Shown: one piece after another, positions 18,966 through 26,316 of the stretch
Layout of the letters: every line of letters starts with the position of its first letter
How positions within the stretch are numbered: position 1 is the stretch's first letter
Assembly (NCBI RefSeq): GCF_000687455.2
Contig: NZ_JGVW01000129.1
Coordinates: 1 to 47,313 of the forward strand
Direction: 5' to 3'
Length of the DNA: 47,313 bases
Source of the DNA: Burkholderia sp. lig30
GTDB lineage: Bacteria; Pseudomonadota; Gammaproteobacteria; Burkholderiales; Burkholderiaceae
The notes under the pieces: generated by a model
What the model was told of the DNA's origin: nothing
Database searches by the model: none
Seen by the model: the letters and a program-made list of their open reading frames with translations, nothing else
Made by a program: the position numbers and the translations under genes

Positions 18966-19760
18966 ATGAAGCTGGACTGGCGAAAGGTGGCCGCGCAGGC
19001 CGTGGTGACGGCGTTGGCGGTGGCGGCAGGCAGCGCGTTTGCCGCGGATCTGAAGGAGATCCGTTTCGGCGTCGAGGCGTCGTATGTGCCGTTCGAATAC
19101 AAGACGCCGGACGGCAAGCTGACCGGCTTCGACATCGACGTCGGCAACGCCGTGTGCGCGAAGCTGAAAGCGAAGTGCGTGTGGGTCGAGAATGACTTCG
19201 ACGGCCTGATCCCGGCGCTGCAGGCGCGCAAGTTCGACGCGATCAATTCGGACATGACGATCACCGACCAGCGCAAGCACGCGATCGATTTCACCGATCC
19301 GATCTACACGATCCCGAACCAGCTGATCGCGAAGCAGGGCAGCGGCCTCGCGCCGACGCCGCAGTCGCTGAAGGGCAAGCGCGTCGGCGTGCTGCAGGGC
19401 ACGATCCAGGAAACGTACGCGAAGAAGAAGTGGGCGCCGCTTGGTGTCGACGTCGTGCCGTACCAGACGCAGGATCTCGCGTATGCGGACCTGAAGTCGG
19501 GCCGTCTCGACGCGACCTTCCAGGACTCGGAGGCCGGTTCGAAGGGCTTCCTGTCGAAGCCGCAGGGCGCGGGCTTCGCGTTCGCGGGCGGTACGGTCAG
19601 CGATGCGGAGATCCTCGGCTCGGGCGTCGGCTTCGGGTTGCGCAAGAACGACGCGCAGCTGAAGGGCGCGATGAACCAGGCGCTGAAGGCGCTGAAGGCG
19701 GACGGCACGATCGATGCCCTCGCGAAGAAGTATTTCAGCGTGCCGGTGACGGTGAAGTAA
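18966..19760 (+). CDS. Periplasmic basic amino acid binding protein (HisJ/ArgT type)
   Basis: A family 3 solute-binding protein, 264 residues, exported by the signal peptide ending AVAAGSAFA-AD. The ligand-binding pattern of lysine/arginine/ornithine/histidine receptors is present: GVEASYVPFEYKTPDGKLTG, GFDIDVGNAVCAKL, DAINSDMTITDQRKHAIDFT and YAKKKW. GAGGAGA precedes the ATG. HisQMP (5.3-7.5 kb) has no receptor gene of its own, so this is probably its partner, separated from it by the regulator, the accessory segment and the ast operon. Arginine, ornithine or lysine are all possible ligands. Confidence 0.92.
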   Translation: MKLDWRKVAAQAVVTALAVAAGSAFAADLKEIRFGVEASYVPFEYKTPDGKLTGFDIDVGNAVCAKLKAKCVWVENDFDGLIPALQARKFDAINSDMTITDQRKHAIDFTDPIYTIPNQLIAKQGSGLAPTPQSLKGKRVGVLQGTIQETYAKKKWAPLGVDVVPYQTQDLAYADLKSGRLDATFQDSEAGSKGFLSKPQGAGFAFAGGTVSDAEILGSGVGFGLRKNDAQLKGAMNQALKALKADGTIDALAKKYFSVPVTVK

Positions 19761-19785
19761 GCACGCGGTTCGATCCCGCGCAACA

Positions 19786-19815
19786 GCAAACCGGCCGCGC
19801 ATGCGGCCGGTTTGC
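19786..19815 (+). terminator. Strong hairpin after the binding-protein gene
   Basis: GCAAACCGGCCGC (19786-19798) pairs perfectly with GCGGCCGGTTTGC (19803-19815) around GCAT. The T3 lies inside the stem and no long T run follows, but the stem starts 25 nt after the stop codon and faces the convergent HDOD gene. Confidence 0.65.
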
Positions 19816-19914
19816 GTTGGGGCGGCGCTTTCGTTCGCGCGGCGTGCGACGACGTGTGCCCCGTCCGCGCGCGGGGAGCGGCGGATGCCGGGCCGCCGCC
19901 AGCGCGTCAGCCTC

Positions 19915-21417
19915 TCACTTGTCGAAGAACCGGCTCAGTTCGCGCGCCAGCTCGTTGAGCACGCCCATTTCCTGCTGCGTGATCTTGCGGGCCGGCTGCG
20001 CGCCAGCCCAGTCGCCGTACAGCAGCGCGGTCGTCGACGCGCCGACGCGCACGGGCAGCAGCACGAACGCCTGCGCGTCGTCGAACGCATTGAGATACCA
20101 CGCCGGCAGGCGCTTGAGCATCTTCGGCTCGCGCGCCTGCTCGATGAAGATGCCGACCGAATTGGTGATCGCGAGATGAAACACGTCCGGCTCGAAGCGC
20201 TCGTGAAAGTGCAACTGCCCGAGCAGCGCGTCGACGTCCGGGCCGAAGCCGAGGCGGGCGGCGAAGGTGCCGTCGTCGTGGCGCACGAACATCACGGTGC
20301 GCGTAAACGCGAGGCCCGCGAGTACGCTTTCGGACACCAGCGCGAGCACGGGGCCGAGCACGTGCTCGGACGGCAGCGCGCGCAGGTCGGCCAGACCTGC
20401 CTCGAGACACGCCTGGGGCGTCGCCTGCGCACGCGCGATCGCGTCGGCGTTGGCGCGCAGCTCGACGATTTCACGCATCACGGTGTCGCTGGCCTCTTCG
20501 CGTGCCAGCACCTCGGCGATCTGCACGAGCGCGCCGGGGTCGGTGTCGAGCGCCGCGCTGTAGTGCTGCGCGAGCGACGCGATGCGCGCGTCGCGCTGCG
20601 CGCCGGGCGCCGCGGCGAGCGCGCTCGCGACGTCGGTCGAGCAGCGGCTCACCGCGCGCAGCCTGCGAATGAGCTCGTCCGACTCGGTCTGGACTTTCGC
20701 GTTGTCTTCGTCGTCCGCCTGCTCGTCGTCGTCGGCCATGCGCAGATCGTCGTCGGCCATCCCGGCGCGGATCACCTCGGGCAGCCGCCAGCGTACGGCG
20801 GCTTCCTGTCCGAGTTCCTCGAAGCTCACGCCGAGTACCTCGAGACAGGCCGCGTCGTCGTTGTCGTCGTGCAGGTCGAGCGCGCGGCGGCGGATTCGGT
20901 CCCACTCGTTGTCGAGATAGCAGACGACCAGCAGCTTGCCGACCTGGCGCATCAGCGTGCAGACGACGGCTTCTTCGCCGACGCTCAGGTCGACGACGTC
21001 CTCGGTCAGCTTGCGCGCGACGCAACCCGACAGGAGCGCGCGGTTCAGCTCGAGCTTCGCGTCGATGCGGCGCGGCGCGCTCTGCTGGAAATGGTCGACG
21101 AGCTGGAGGCCCACGACGAGATGGCCGACGGCGTCCATGCCGAGCACCATCAGCGCGCGGGTCACGGTCGTGATGTTGCCGCCGAACGCCATGTACATCG
21201 CGGAATTGGCGAGCCGCAGCACCTTTTGCGTCAGCGCGAAATCCGACAGCACGACGCGCACGAGCGCGGTGATGTCGAGATCGTCGTGCTTCATGGCGGC
21301 CATCGTCGTGCGCAGCGATTCCGACAGCAGCGGGAAATCGCCCCGTTCGCTCATCCGGGCCCACAGCTTGTCGAGCAGCGCCGTTCTGGGCAGGTGTTCG
21401 GTGATTGACATATGCAT
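19915..21417 (-). CDS. HDOD-GAF domain signalling protein
   Basis: A ~500-residue cytoplasmic protein. The N-terminal HDOD domain (about 20-215) has the family-typical stretch LTQKVLRLANSAMY, and the C-terminal part (about 330-498) looks like a GAF sensory domain ending NELARELSRFF. HDOD proteins act as regulatory scaffolds in motility and second-messenger signalling. An acidic linker (MADDDLRMADDDEQADDED, about residue 220) separates the domains. Two possible starts, ATG 21417 and ATG 21411 (MSITEHL), differ by two residues. It lies 26 nt downstream of the EAL gene on the same strand, so they are likely one operon. The open frame runs on upstream only as a shadow. Confidence 0.82.
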   Translation of the reverse strand: MHMSITEHLPRTALLDKLWARMSERGDFPLLSESLRTTMAAMKHDDLDITALVRVVLSDFALTQKVLRLANSAMYMAFGGNITTVTRALMVLGMDAVGHLVVGLQLVDHFQQSAPRRIDAKLELNRALLSGCVARKLTEDVVDLSVGEEAVVCTLMRQVGKLLVVCYLDNEWDRIRRRALDLHDDNDDAACLEVLGVSFEELGQEAAVRWRLPEVIRAGMADDDLRMADDDEQADDEDNAKVQTESDELIRRLRAVSRCSTDVASALAAAPGAQRDARIASLAQHYSAALDTDPGALVQIAEVLAREEASDTVMREIVELRANADAIARAQATPQACLEAGLADLRALPSEHVLGPVLALVSESVLAGLAFTRTVMFVRHDDGTFAARLGFGPDVDALLGQLHFHERFEPDVFHLAITNSVGIFIEQAREPKMLKRLPAWYLNAFDDAQAFVLLPVRVGASTTALLYGDWAGAQPARKITQQEMGVLNELARELSRFFDK

Positions 21418-21443
21418 CAATGTGTTACGCGGCGGGCCATGTG

Positions 21444-23282
21444 TCAGGCCGCCGCATGCAGGCGCAACTGCCGTGCCTCGAAGCGTTGCGCCAGTTCCTC
21501 TGAAGGCAGCGCCTTGCAGACGAGCCAGCCCTGAATGTGGTCGCAGCCCATCTCGGTGAGCAGCTCGCGTTGCGCCTCGGTTTCGACGCCCTCGGCGACG
21601 AGTTCGAGTTCGAGGGTCTGCGCGAGGCCGACGACGGCCGATACGATCGCGCGATCGTTGCGCGAGGTCAGCAGGTTCTCGACGAAGCTGCGGTCGATCT
21701 TCAGCTTCGCGAGCGGGAAGCGCTGCAGGTACGCGAGGCTCGAATAGCCGGTGCCGAAATCGTCGACGGCGAAGCGGATGCCGAGCTCGGTCAGCTCCTC
21801 GAGCAGCGTCTTCGCATACGCGGGATCCTGCATCAGCAGGCTCTCGGTGATCTCCAGCACGATGCGGCGCGGGTCGATGCCGGTCAGCGCGATCCCGTCG
21901 CGCACGCTCTGCGTGAAGCGCGGGTCGCGGAACTGCTGCGGCGACACGTTGACCGCGACGTACTGCAGCGGGAACCCTTGCAGGTCCCATGCGACGAGCT
22001 GCATGCACGCGGCCTTGAGCACCCAGTTGCCGAGATAGTTGATCAGCCCGATCGATTCGGCGAGCGGGATGAAGGTCGCCGGCGGCACCAGCCCGTGAAC
22101 CGGGTGGCGCCAGCGGATCAGCGCCTCGACGCCGACCACGGCGCTCGTCTGGCTGTTCGAGATCGGCTGGAAATGCAGCGAGAATTCGCCGTTGCGCACG
22201 CCGTCGTACAGGTCGGCCTCGAGCTTCAGGCGCTCGGCGTCGGCCGGGTCGCTCACCGGCGTGTGGAATGCGAGCGCGTTGCCGCCTGCGGTCTTGGCCT
22301 GCTCGAGCGCATGGTCGGCGCGGCGCAGCAGCGGGCTATGGTGCTGCGCGGGCTTCGATATCGGGCGGTCGTCCGGATACAGCGCGATGCCGATGCTCGC
22401 CGACAGGTGCACTGCCTGCCCGTTGTAGCTGTAGGGCTGGCGCACGGCGGTCTGCAGCCGGCGGCCGAGTGCGCCGGCCGCGTCCGACGCCTGCGCGCGC
22501 GTCGGCGCGTTGAACACCACCGCGAACTTGTCGCTCGCGACGCGCGCGAGCCGCTCGTTGGGCGCGATCAGGCCTTGCAGCCGCTGGGCGGTCTGGCGCA
22601 GCAACGCATCGCCGGCGTCGTAGCCGAGCGCGCGGTTGATGCGCTGGTAGTCGTCGAGGTCGAGCAGCAGCAGCGCGGCGCAGGTGTTTGTTTCGTCGGC
22701 GATCTGCTGGGCGCGCATCAGCGCCGGCACGAGCGCGGACAGGTTGTCGAGCCCGGTCATCGGGTCGTGGTGCATCTCGTAGGTCAGGCGCGCCTCGAGC
22801 GAGCGCCACGACGACACGTCGAACGCCGCGATCGCGAAGCCGTCGACACCCTGATGGCGGCTCTTGATCGCGCGCACCTCGACGTCGAGCGGGTAGGTCA
22901 GCGACTTGACGATGCACATCGTCGCCTTTTCGTTCTGGCCGGTCTGGGCCGCGCGCGCGAGCAAGCCTTCGAGCGCCGCGGTATCCTGTTCCGCGATCAG
23001 GTCGCGCAGCGTCAGCGTATGCAGGTAGTCGCGGTGATAGCCGATGAAGCGCAGGCTCGCGTCGGAGACATACAGGAAGCGCAGTTCGCGGTCCACATGG
23101 GCGAGGAAGTCGACCGCGCCGACGGTCTGTTCCAGCCAGTCACGAGCGGTGTCGTCCTGGCGCGGCACGCCGTCGCGAGCGGGCGTCTGCGCACCGCCCG
23201 ACCAGGCAAGGCGGCGCAGCGTATGTAGGGCACTGCGCCAGGAGCCCTTGCGTGGCGGCGTCTGTTTCCTGTTGGCTTCCAT
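21444..23282 (-). CDS. PAS-GGDEF-EAL cyclic-di-GMP phosphodiesterase
   Basis: A 612-residue protein with a PAS sensor (about 50-165), a GGDEF domain (about 170-330) and an EAL domain (about 365-600). The GGDEF signature is degenerate (ASDKF near 249-253), so cyclase activity is not expected. The EAL domain looks intact: EALIRW (E386), ITES, DDFGTGYSS, KIDRSF and EGVET. It should therefore degrade cyclic-di-GMP, with the GGDEF domain perhaps binding GTP as a regulator. There are no membrane helices. The ATG at 23282 (MEANRKQ) is chosen over an upstream frame start at 23420 that lacks domain content. Confidence 0.88.
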   Translation of the reverse strand: MEANRKQTPPRKGSWRSALHTLRRLAWSGGAQTPARDGVPRQDDTARDWLEQTVGAVDFLAHVDRELRFLYVSDASLRFIGYHRDYLHTLTLRDLIAEQDTAALEGLLARAAQTGQNEKATMCIVKSLTYPLDVEVRAIKSRHQGVDGFAIAAFDVSSWRSLEARLTYEMHHDPMTGLDNLSALVPALMRAQQIADETNTCAALLLLDLDDYQRINRALGYDAGDALLRQTAQRLQGLIAPNERLARVASDKFAVVFNAPTRAQASDAAGALGRRLQTAVRQPYSYNGQAVHLSASIGIALYPDDRPISKPAQHHSPLLRRADHALEQAKTAGGNALAFHTPVSDPADAERLKLEADLYDGVRNGEFSLHFQPISNSQTSAVVGVEALIRWRHPVHGLVPPATFIPLAESIGLINYLGNWVLKAACMQLVAWDLQGFPLQYVAVNVSPQQFRDPRFTQSVRDGIALTGIDPRRIVLEITESLLMQDPAYAKTLLEELTELGIRFAVDDFGTGYSSLAYLQRFPLAKLKIDRSFVENLLTSRNDRAIVSAVVGLAQTLELELVAEGVETEAQRELLTEMGCDHIQGWLVCKALPSEELAQRFEARQLRLHAAA

Positions 23283-23452
23283 GTGTGTCGCTGGCGTGAA
23301 GGGCTGGAACTGGTGGTCCGGACGCAATAACGGCAAATCGCGCGAATTCTTTAGCCCGGCAGCCTGCGCAGGGCCGGGGCCCGCGCCGGTGTCCGGCTGC
23401 CGAGCCGGTCCGGCGCGCATCGACGCTGACTGTATAAGAAATGAGGATGCAT

Positions 23453-23998
23453 ATGAAGCGAAAACTGAAGGTGGGCGCGGTTGCGGCGCTGATTGCGGGC
23501 TATGCGCTGACCGCGCAGGCGGAACTGAAGCCGGGTGATCCGGCCCCGGATTTTGCGACCCAGGCGTCGCTGGGCGGCAAGACCTACGCGTATTCGCTCG
23601 CCGACGCGCTGAAGAAAGGCCCGGTCGTTCTGTATTTCTATCCGGCCGCGTTTACCCGGGGCTGCACCATCGAGGCGCACGCGTTCGCGGACGCGATCGA
23701 CCGCTACCGGGCCTATGGCGCGACGGTGATCGGGGTGTCGGCCGACGACATCGACACGCTGACGAAGTTTTCCGTCAGCGAGTGCCGCAGCAAGTTTCCG
23801 GTTGCGTCCGACCCCGGCGCGCGGATCATCCGCGCATACGACGCGAAGCTGCCCGCGCTGGATCGCGCGAACCGGGTTTCCTACGTGATTTCGCCGGACG
23901 GGAAGATCCTGTACGAGTACACGAGCCTGTCGCCGGCCAGGCACGTCGAGAATACGCTCGAGGCCGTCAAGGCCTGGGCCGCGTCGCACCGGCGGTAA
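23453..23998 (+). CDS. Exported peroxiredoxin (AhpC/TSA family)
   Basis: A 181-residue thiol peroxidase with a signal peptide (MKRKLKVGAVAALIAGYALT-AQA), so it should act in the periplasm. The peroxidatic Cys is C71 in PAAFTRGCTIEA (the PxxxTxxC motif); a second Cys, C111 in SECRSKF, is a candidate resolving residue. The GAGG at 23443-23446 is 6 nt before ATG 23453; two frame ATGs slightly upstream (23441, 23447) are less well placed. It is transcribed divergently from the EAL gene across ~170 nt. Confidence 0.87.
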   Translation: MKRKLKVGAVAALIAGYALTAQAELKPGDPAPDFATQASLGGKTYAYSLADALKKGPVVLYFYPAAFTRGCTIEAHAFADAIDRYRAYGATVIGVSADDIDTLTKFSVSECRSKFPVASDPGARIIRAYDAKLPALDRANRVSYVISPDGKILYEYTSLSPARHVENTLEAVKAWAASHRR

Positions 23999-24030
23999 TC
24001 CGGCCCGGCCTGCGCGTCGGCCGCGTCGCG

Positions 24031-24660
24031 TCACGCGCGCAGCGCCTGCTCGATGGGCACGCTGCCGCCGACGAAGCCGATCGTCTTCTTCGAGATGCCG
24101 AGCTTGATCGCCTCGATCGCCGCCCATGCGACGTCCTGGCGTGCGACGGGCGGCGTGTTGTCGAGGCGCTCCTCGGTCAGCGCGATCTTGCCGACGCCGG
24201 GGCCGTCTGACAGCGGGCCGGGGCGCAGGATCACGTAGTCGACGCCCGACGCGACCACGCGATCGTCGCCTTCGCGCTTCATCTGCGAATAGTGGCGCAG
24301 GAACTCGGGGCTGCGCTCCGGCCAGTAGGCGGTCAGCGAGCTGATCACGACGAGCTTCTGCACGTTGTGCCTGAGCGCGTACTCGGCCGCGCGCGCCACC
24401 GCGTCGCGGTCGATCTGCTCTTCCTCCGTCCGGCCTTCCGATTCCGCCGAGCCGGCGGCGTAGATCGCATGCGTGACGCCCTGGAACGCGGCCGAGAAGT
24501 CGCCCGTCAGATCGGCCTCGATCACCTTCGCGCCCGGCAGCGTGTAGCCGGGCCGGCGGACGAGCGCCGTCACTTCGAACTCCGGCTGCTCGAGCAGCAG
24601 ATCCACGAGCGCGCGGCCGGTGCGGCCGGTCGCCCCAATCAGTAGTACCTTCGTCGTCAT
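24031..24660 (-). CDS. NmrA-like NAD(P)-binding protein
   Basis: A 209-residue atypical short-chain dehydrogenase of the NAD(P)H-binding (NmrA/YwnB-like) group. The N-terminal Rossmann motif GATGRTG is at residues 9-15, followed by strand and helix pattern VIEADLTGDF and KLVVISSLTAYWPE. There is no clear YxxxK catalytic pair, so it may be a redox sensor or a quinone/NADPH-related reductase rather than a classic dehydrogenase. It stands alone, convergent with the peroxiredoxin gene and divergent from the NYN gene. Confidence 0.8.
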   Translation of the reverse strand: MTTKVLLIGATGRTGRALVDLLLEQPEFEVTALVRRPGYTLPGAKVIEADLTGDFSAAFQGVTHAIYAAGSAESEGRTEEEQIDRDAVARAAEYALRHNVQKLVVISSLTAYWPERSPEFLRHYSQMKREGDDRVVASGVDYVILRPGPLSDGPGVGKIALTEERLDNTPPVARQDVAWAAIEAIKLGISKKTIGFVGGSVPIEQALRA

Positions 24661-24714
24661 GAAACCACTCCTTGCTCGATAGGTCGTTCATCCAGAATGG
24701 GGACGGACGACACG

Positions 24715-24728
24715 ATACTCAAGTGTAT
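24715..24728. promoter_or_regulatory. Imperfect palindrome between the NmrA-like and NYN genes
   Basis: ATACTCAAGTGTAT is a near-palindrome 55 nt ahead of the NmrA-like start, in the 178-nt divergent gap. Such oxidoreductase genes are often controlled by HxlR-type regulators with sites of this general shape, but no such regulator is in the window. Confidence 0.25.
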
Positions 24729-24838
24729 GTCGAATCGGCGCGACGGCGCTTGACGAAATAGGGGCAGTCGCGGGCAACCGGCTATCATGTGCGCGACGCA
24801 TCATTCGCCGCGTTGGCGGCCAATCGGTTGGAGTATTC

Positions 24839-26146
24839 ATGGCATCACCCTCAGATAACGTCAGCATGGCGCTGTTCTGCGACTTCGAGAACGTCGCGCT
24901 CGGCGTGCGCGATGCGAAGTTCGAGAAATTCGACATCAAGCCGGTGCTCGAGCGGCTGCTGCTCAAGGGCAGCATCGTGGTCAAGAAGGCCTATTGCGAC
25001 TGGGATCGCTACAAGGGATTCAAGGCGGCCATGCACGAGGCCAGCTTCGAGCTGATCGAAATCCCGCACGTGCGCCAGTCCGGCAAGAATTCGGCGGACA
25101 TCCGCCTCGTCGTCGACGCGCTGGATCTCTGCTATACGAAATCGCACGTCGACACCTTCGTCATCATCAGCGGCGATTCGGATTTTTCGCCGCTGGTGTC
25201 GAAGCTGCGCGAGAACGCGAAGAAGGTCATCGGCGTGGGTGTGAAGCAATCGACGTCGGACCTGCTGGTCGCCAACTGCGACGAATTCATCTTCTACGAC
25301 GATCTCGTGCGCGAACAGCAGCGCGCGCTCGCGAAACGCGAGGCGCGCACGGGCAGCGGCGGCGGGAAGCGATCCGGCGACGACGACCGGGCACGCAAGC
25401 CGGATCTCGACGGACGCAAGTCCGAGGCGATCGCGATCGCGGTGGAAACCTTCGACGCGCTGGCGTCGGAGCGGGACGAGGTCGGCAAGATCTGGGCGTC
25501 GGTGCTCAAGAGCGCGATCAAGCGCCGCCGGCCGGATTTCAACGAGTCCTACTACGGCTTTCGCGCGTTCGGCAACCTGCTCGACGAGGCGCAGGCGCGC
25601 GGCCTGCTTGGCGTCGGCCGGGACGACAAGTCCGGTGCGTTCGTTTTTCGGCCACGGCAGCCGGTGGTGATGGAGACGGCCGTGCACGGCGAAGTGCCGG
25701 TCGCGGCCGACGAGACCGGCACGCCGGACAAGGCGGCGGGCGGGGCGCACCGCAAGGGGCGGCATCGCGGCAAGCATGCGGCCGAGCCGGTGCAGCCGGC
25801 CGTGGTCGAGACGGCCGGGGCGGCCGAGGGCGAGGTCGAGGAAGTGGGGGGCGTGGCGAGCGTGGCCGAACCCGTCGAGACGGAAGGCGCGCACGAAGAG
25901 CAGGGGGCGGCGCGCAAGCGCGCTCGCAAGGGCGCGGCGAAGAAGGCCGGCGGGAAGAAGGCGAAGGCCGGGGCGGCCGCCGAGCCGCCCGCGCAGCAGG
26001 TCACGCCGGAGGTCGTCCGGGCCGAGGAACCCCCGGCGGCCGCGCCGTCCGGCGACGCGCCGGCCGAGACGGAATCCGCCAAGCCCGCGCGCAAGGCGGC
26101 CACGCGCGCGCGCCGGCCGCGCAAGACCGCCACGACGGCGGAGTGA
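24839..26146 (+). CDS. NYN (PIN-like) and OST-HTH domain protein
   Basis: A 435-residue protein with an N-terminal NYN domain (about 8-155), a PIN-like RNase fold. Its acidic metal ligands are visible: DFEN (D15), the Asp in KNSADIRLVVDAL, and SGDSDF (D113, D115). An OST-HTH/LOTUS domain, an RNA-binding winged helix, follows at about 195-280. The last ~150 residues are low in complexity, rich in Ala, Glu, Lys and Arg, including KRARKGAAKKAGGKKAKAG, and resemble histone H1-like tails. Together they suggest an RNA-processing or RNA-silencing-type nuclease. It stands as a single gene. The exact start is supported by its match to the NYN beginning. Confidence 0.87.
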   Translation: MASPSDNVSMALFCDFENVALGVRDAKFEKFDIKPVLERLLLKGSIVVKKAYCDWDRYKGFKAAMHEASFELIEIPHVRQSGKNSADIRLVVDALDLCYTKSHVDTFVIISGDSDFSPLVSKLRENAKKVIGVGVKQSTSDLLVANCDEFIFYDDLVREQQRALAKREARTGSGGGKRSGDDDRARKPDLDGRKSEAIAIAVETFDALASERDEVGKIWASVLKSAIKRRRPDFNESYYGFRAFGNLLDEAQARGLLGVGRDDKSGAFVFRPRQPVVMETAVHGEVPVAADETGTPDKAAGGAHRKGRHRGKHAAEPVQPAVVETAGAAEGEVEEVGGVASVAEPVETEGAHEEQGAARKRARKGAAKKAGGKKAKAGAAAEPPAQQVTPEVVRAEEPPAAAPSGDAPAETESAKPARKAATRARRPRKTATTAE

Positions 26147-26167
26147 CGTCAGCGGCGGGGACGCCGC

Positions 26168-26193
26168 GCACGCGCGCCGGATGACGCGCGTGC
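26168..26193. terminator. Hairpin between convergent NYN and mdtC genes
   Basis: GCACGCGCG (26168-26176) and CGCGCGTGC (26185-26193) form a perfect 9-bp stem with an 8-nt loop just after the NYN stop. There is no T run, so it is a weak terminator candidate. Confidence 0.35.
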
Positions 26194-26199
26194 CGCGCC

Positions 26200-26316
26200 G
26201 GTTGCGCCGGTTGTACCGGTAGCGCCGGCCGCATCGATTGTATTGGCCACACCGGCCACACCGGCCACACCGGCCACACCGGCTACACCGGCTACACCGG
26301 CTACACCGGCCGCATC
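26200..26316. repeat. Nonanucleotide tandem array next to the mdtC stop
   Basis: Thirteen 9-nt units run in phase. The left five are degenerate (GGTTGCGCC, GGTTGTACC, GGTAGCGCC, GGCCGCATC, GATTGTATT), then come four GGCCACACC, three GGCTACACC and a final GGCCGCATC that overlaps the mdtC stop codon (26315-26317). Confidence 0.85.

Noticed and set aside
19915..22008. A 697-residue version of the HDOD protein with an N-terminal extension
   Set aside because: The extra part lies inside the EAL gene in another frame, is Arg/Pro-rich and has no domain; the ATG at 21417 or 21411 fits the family.
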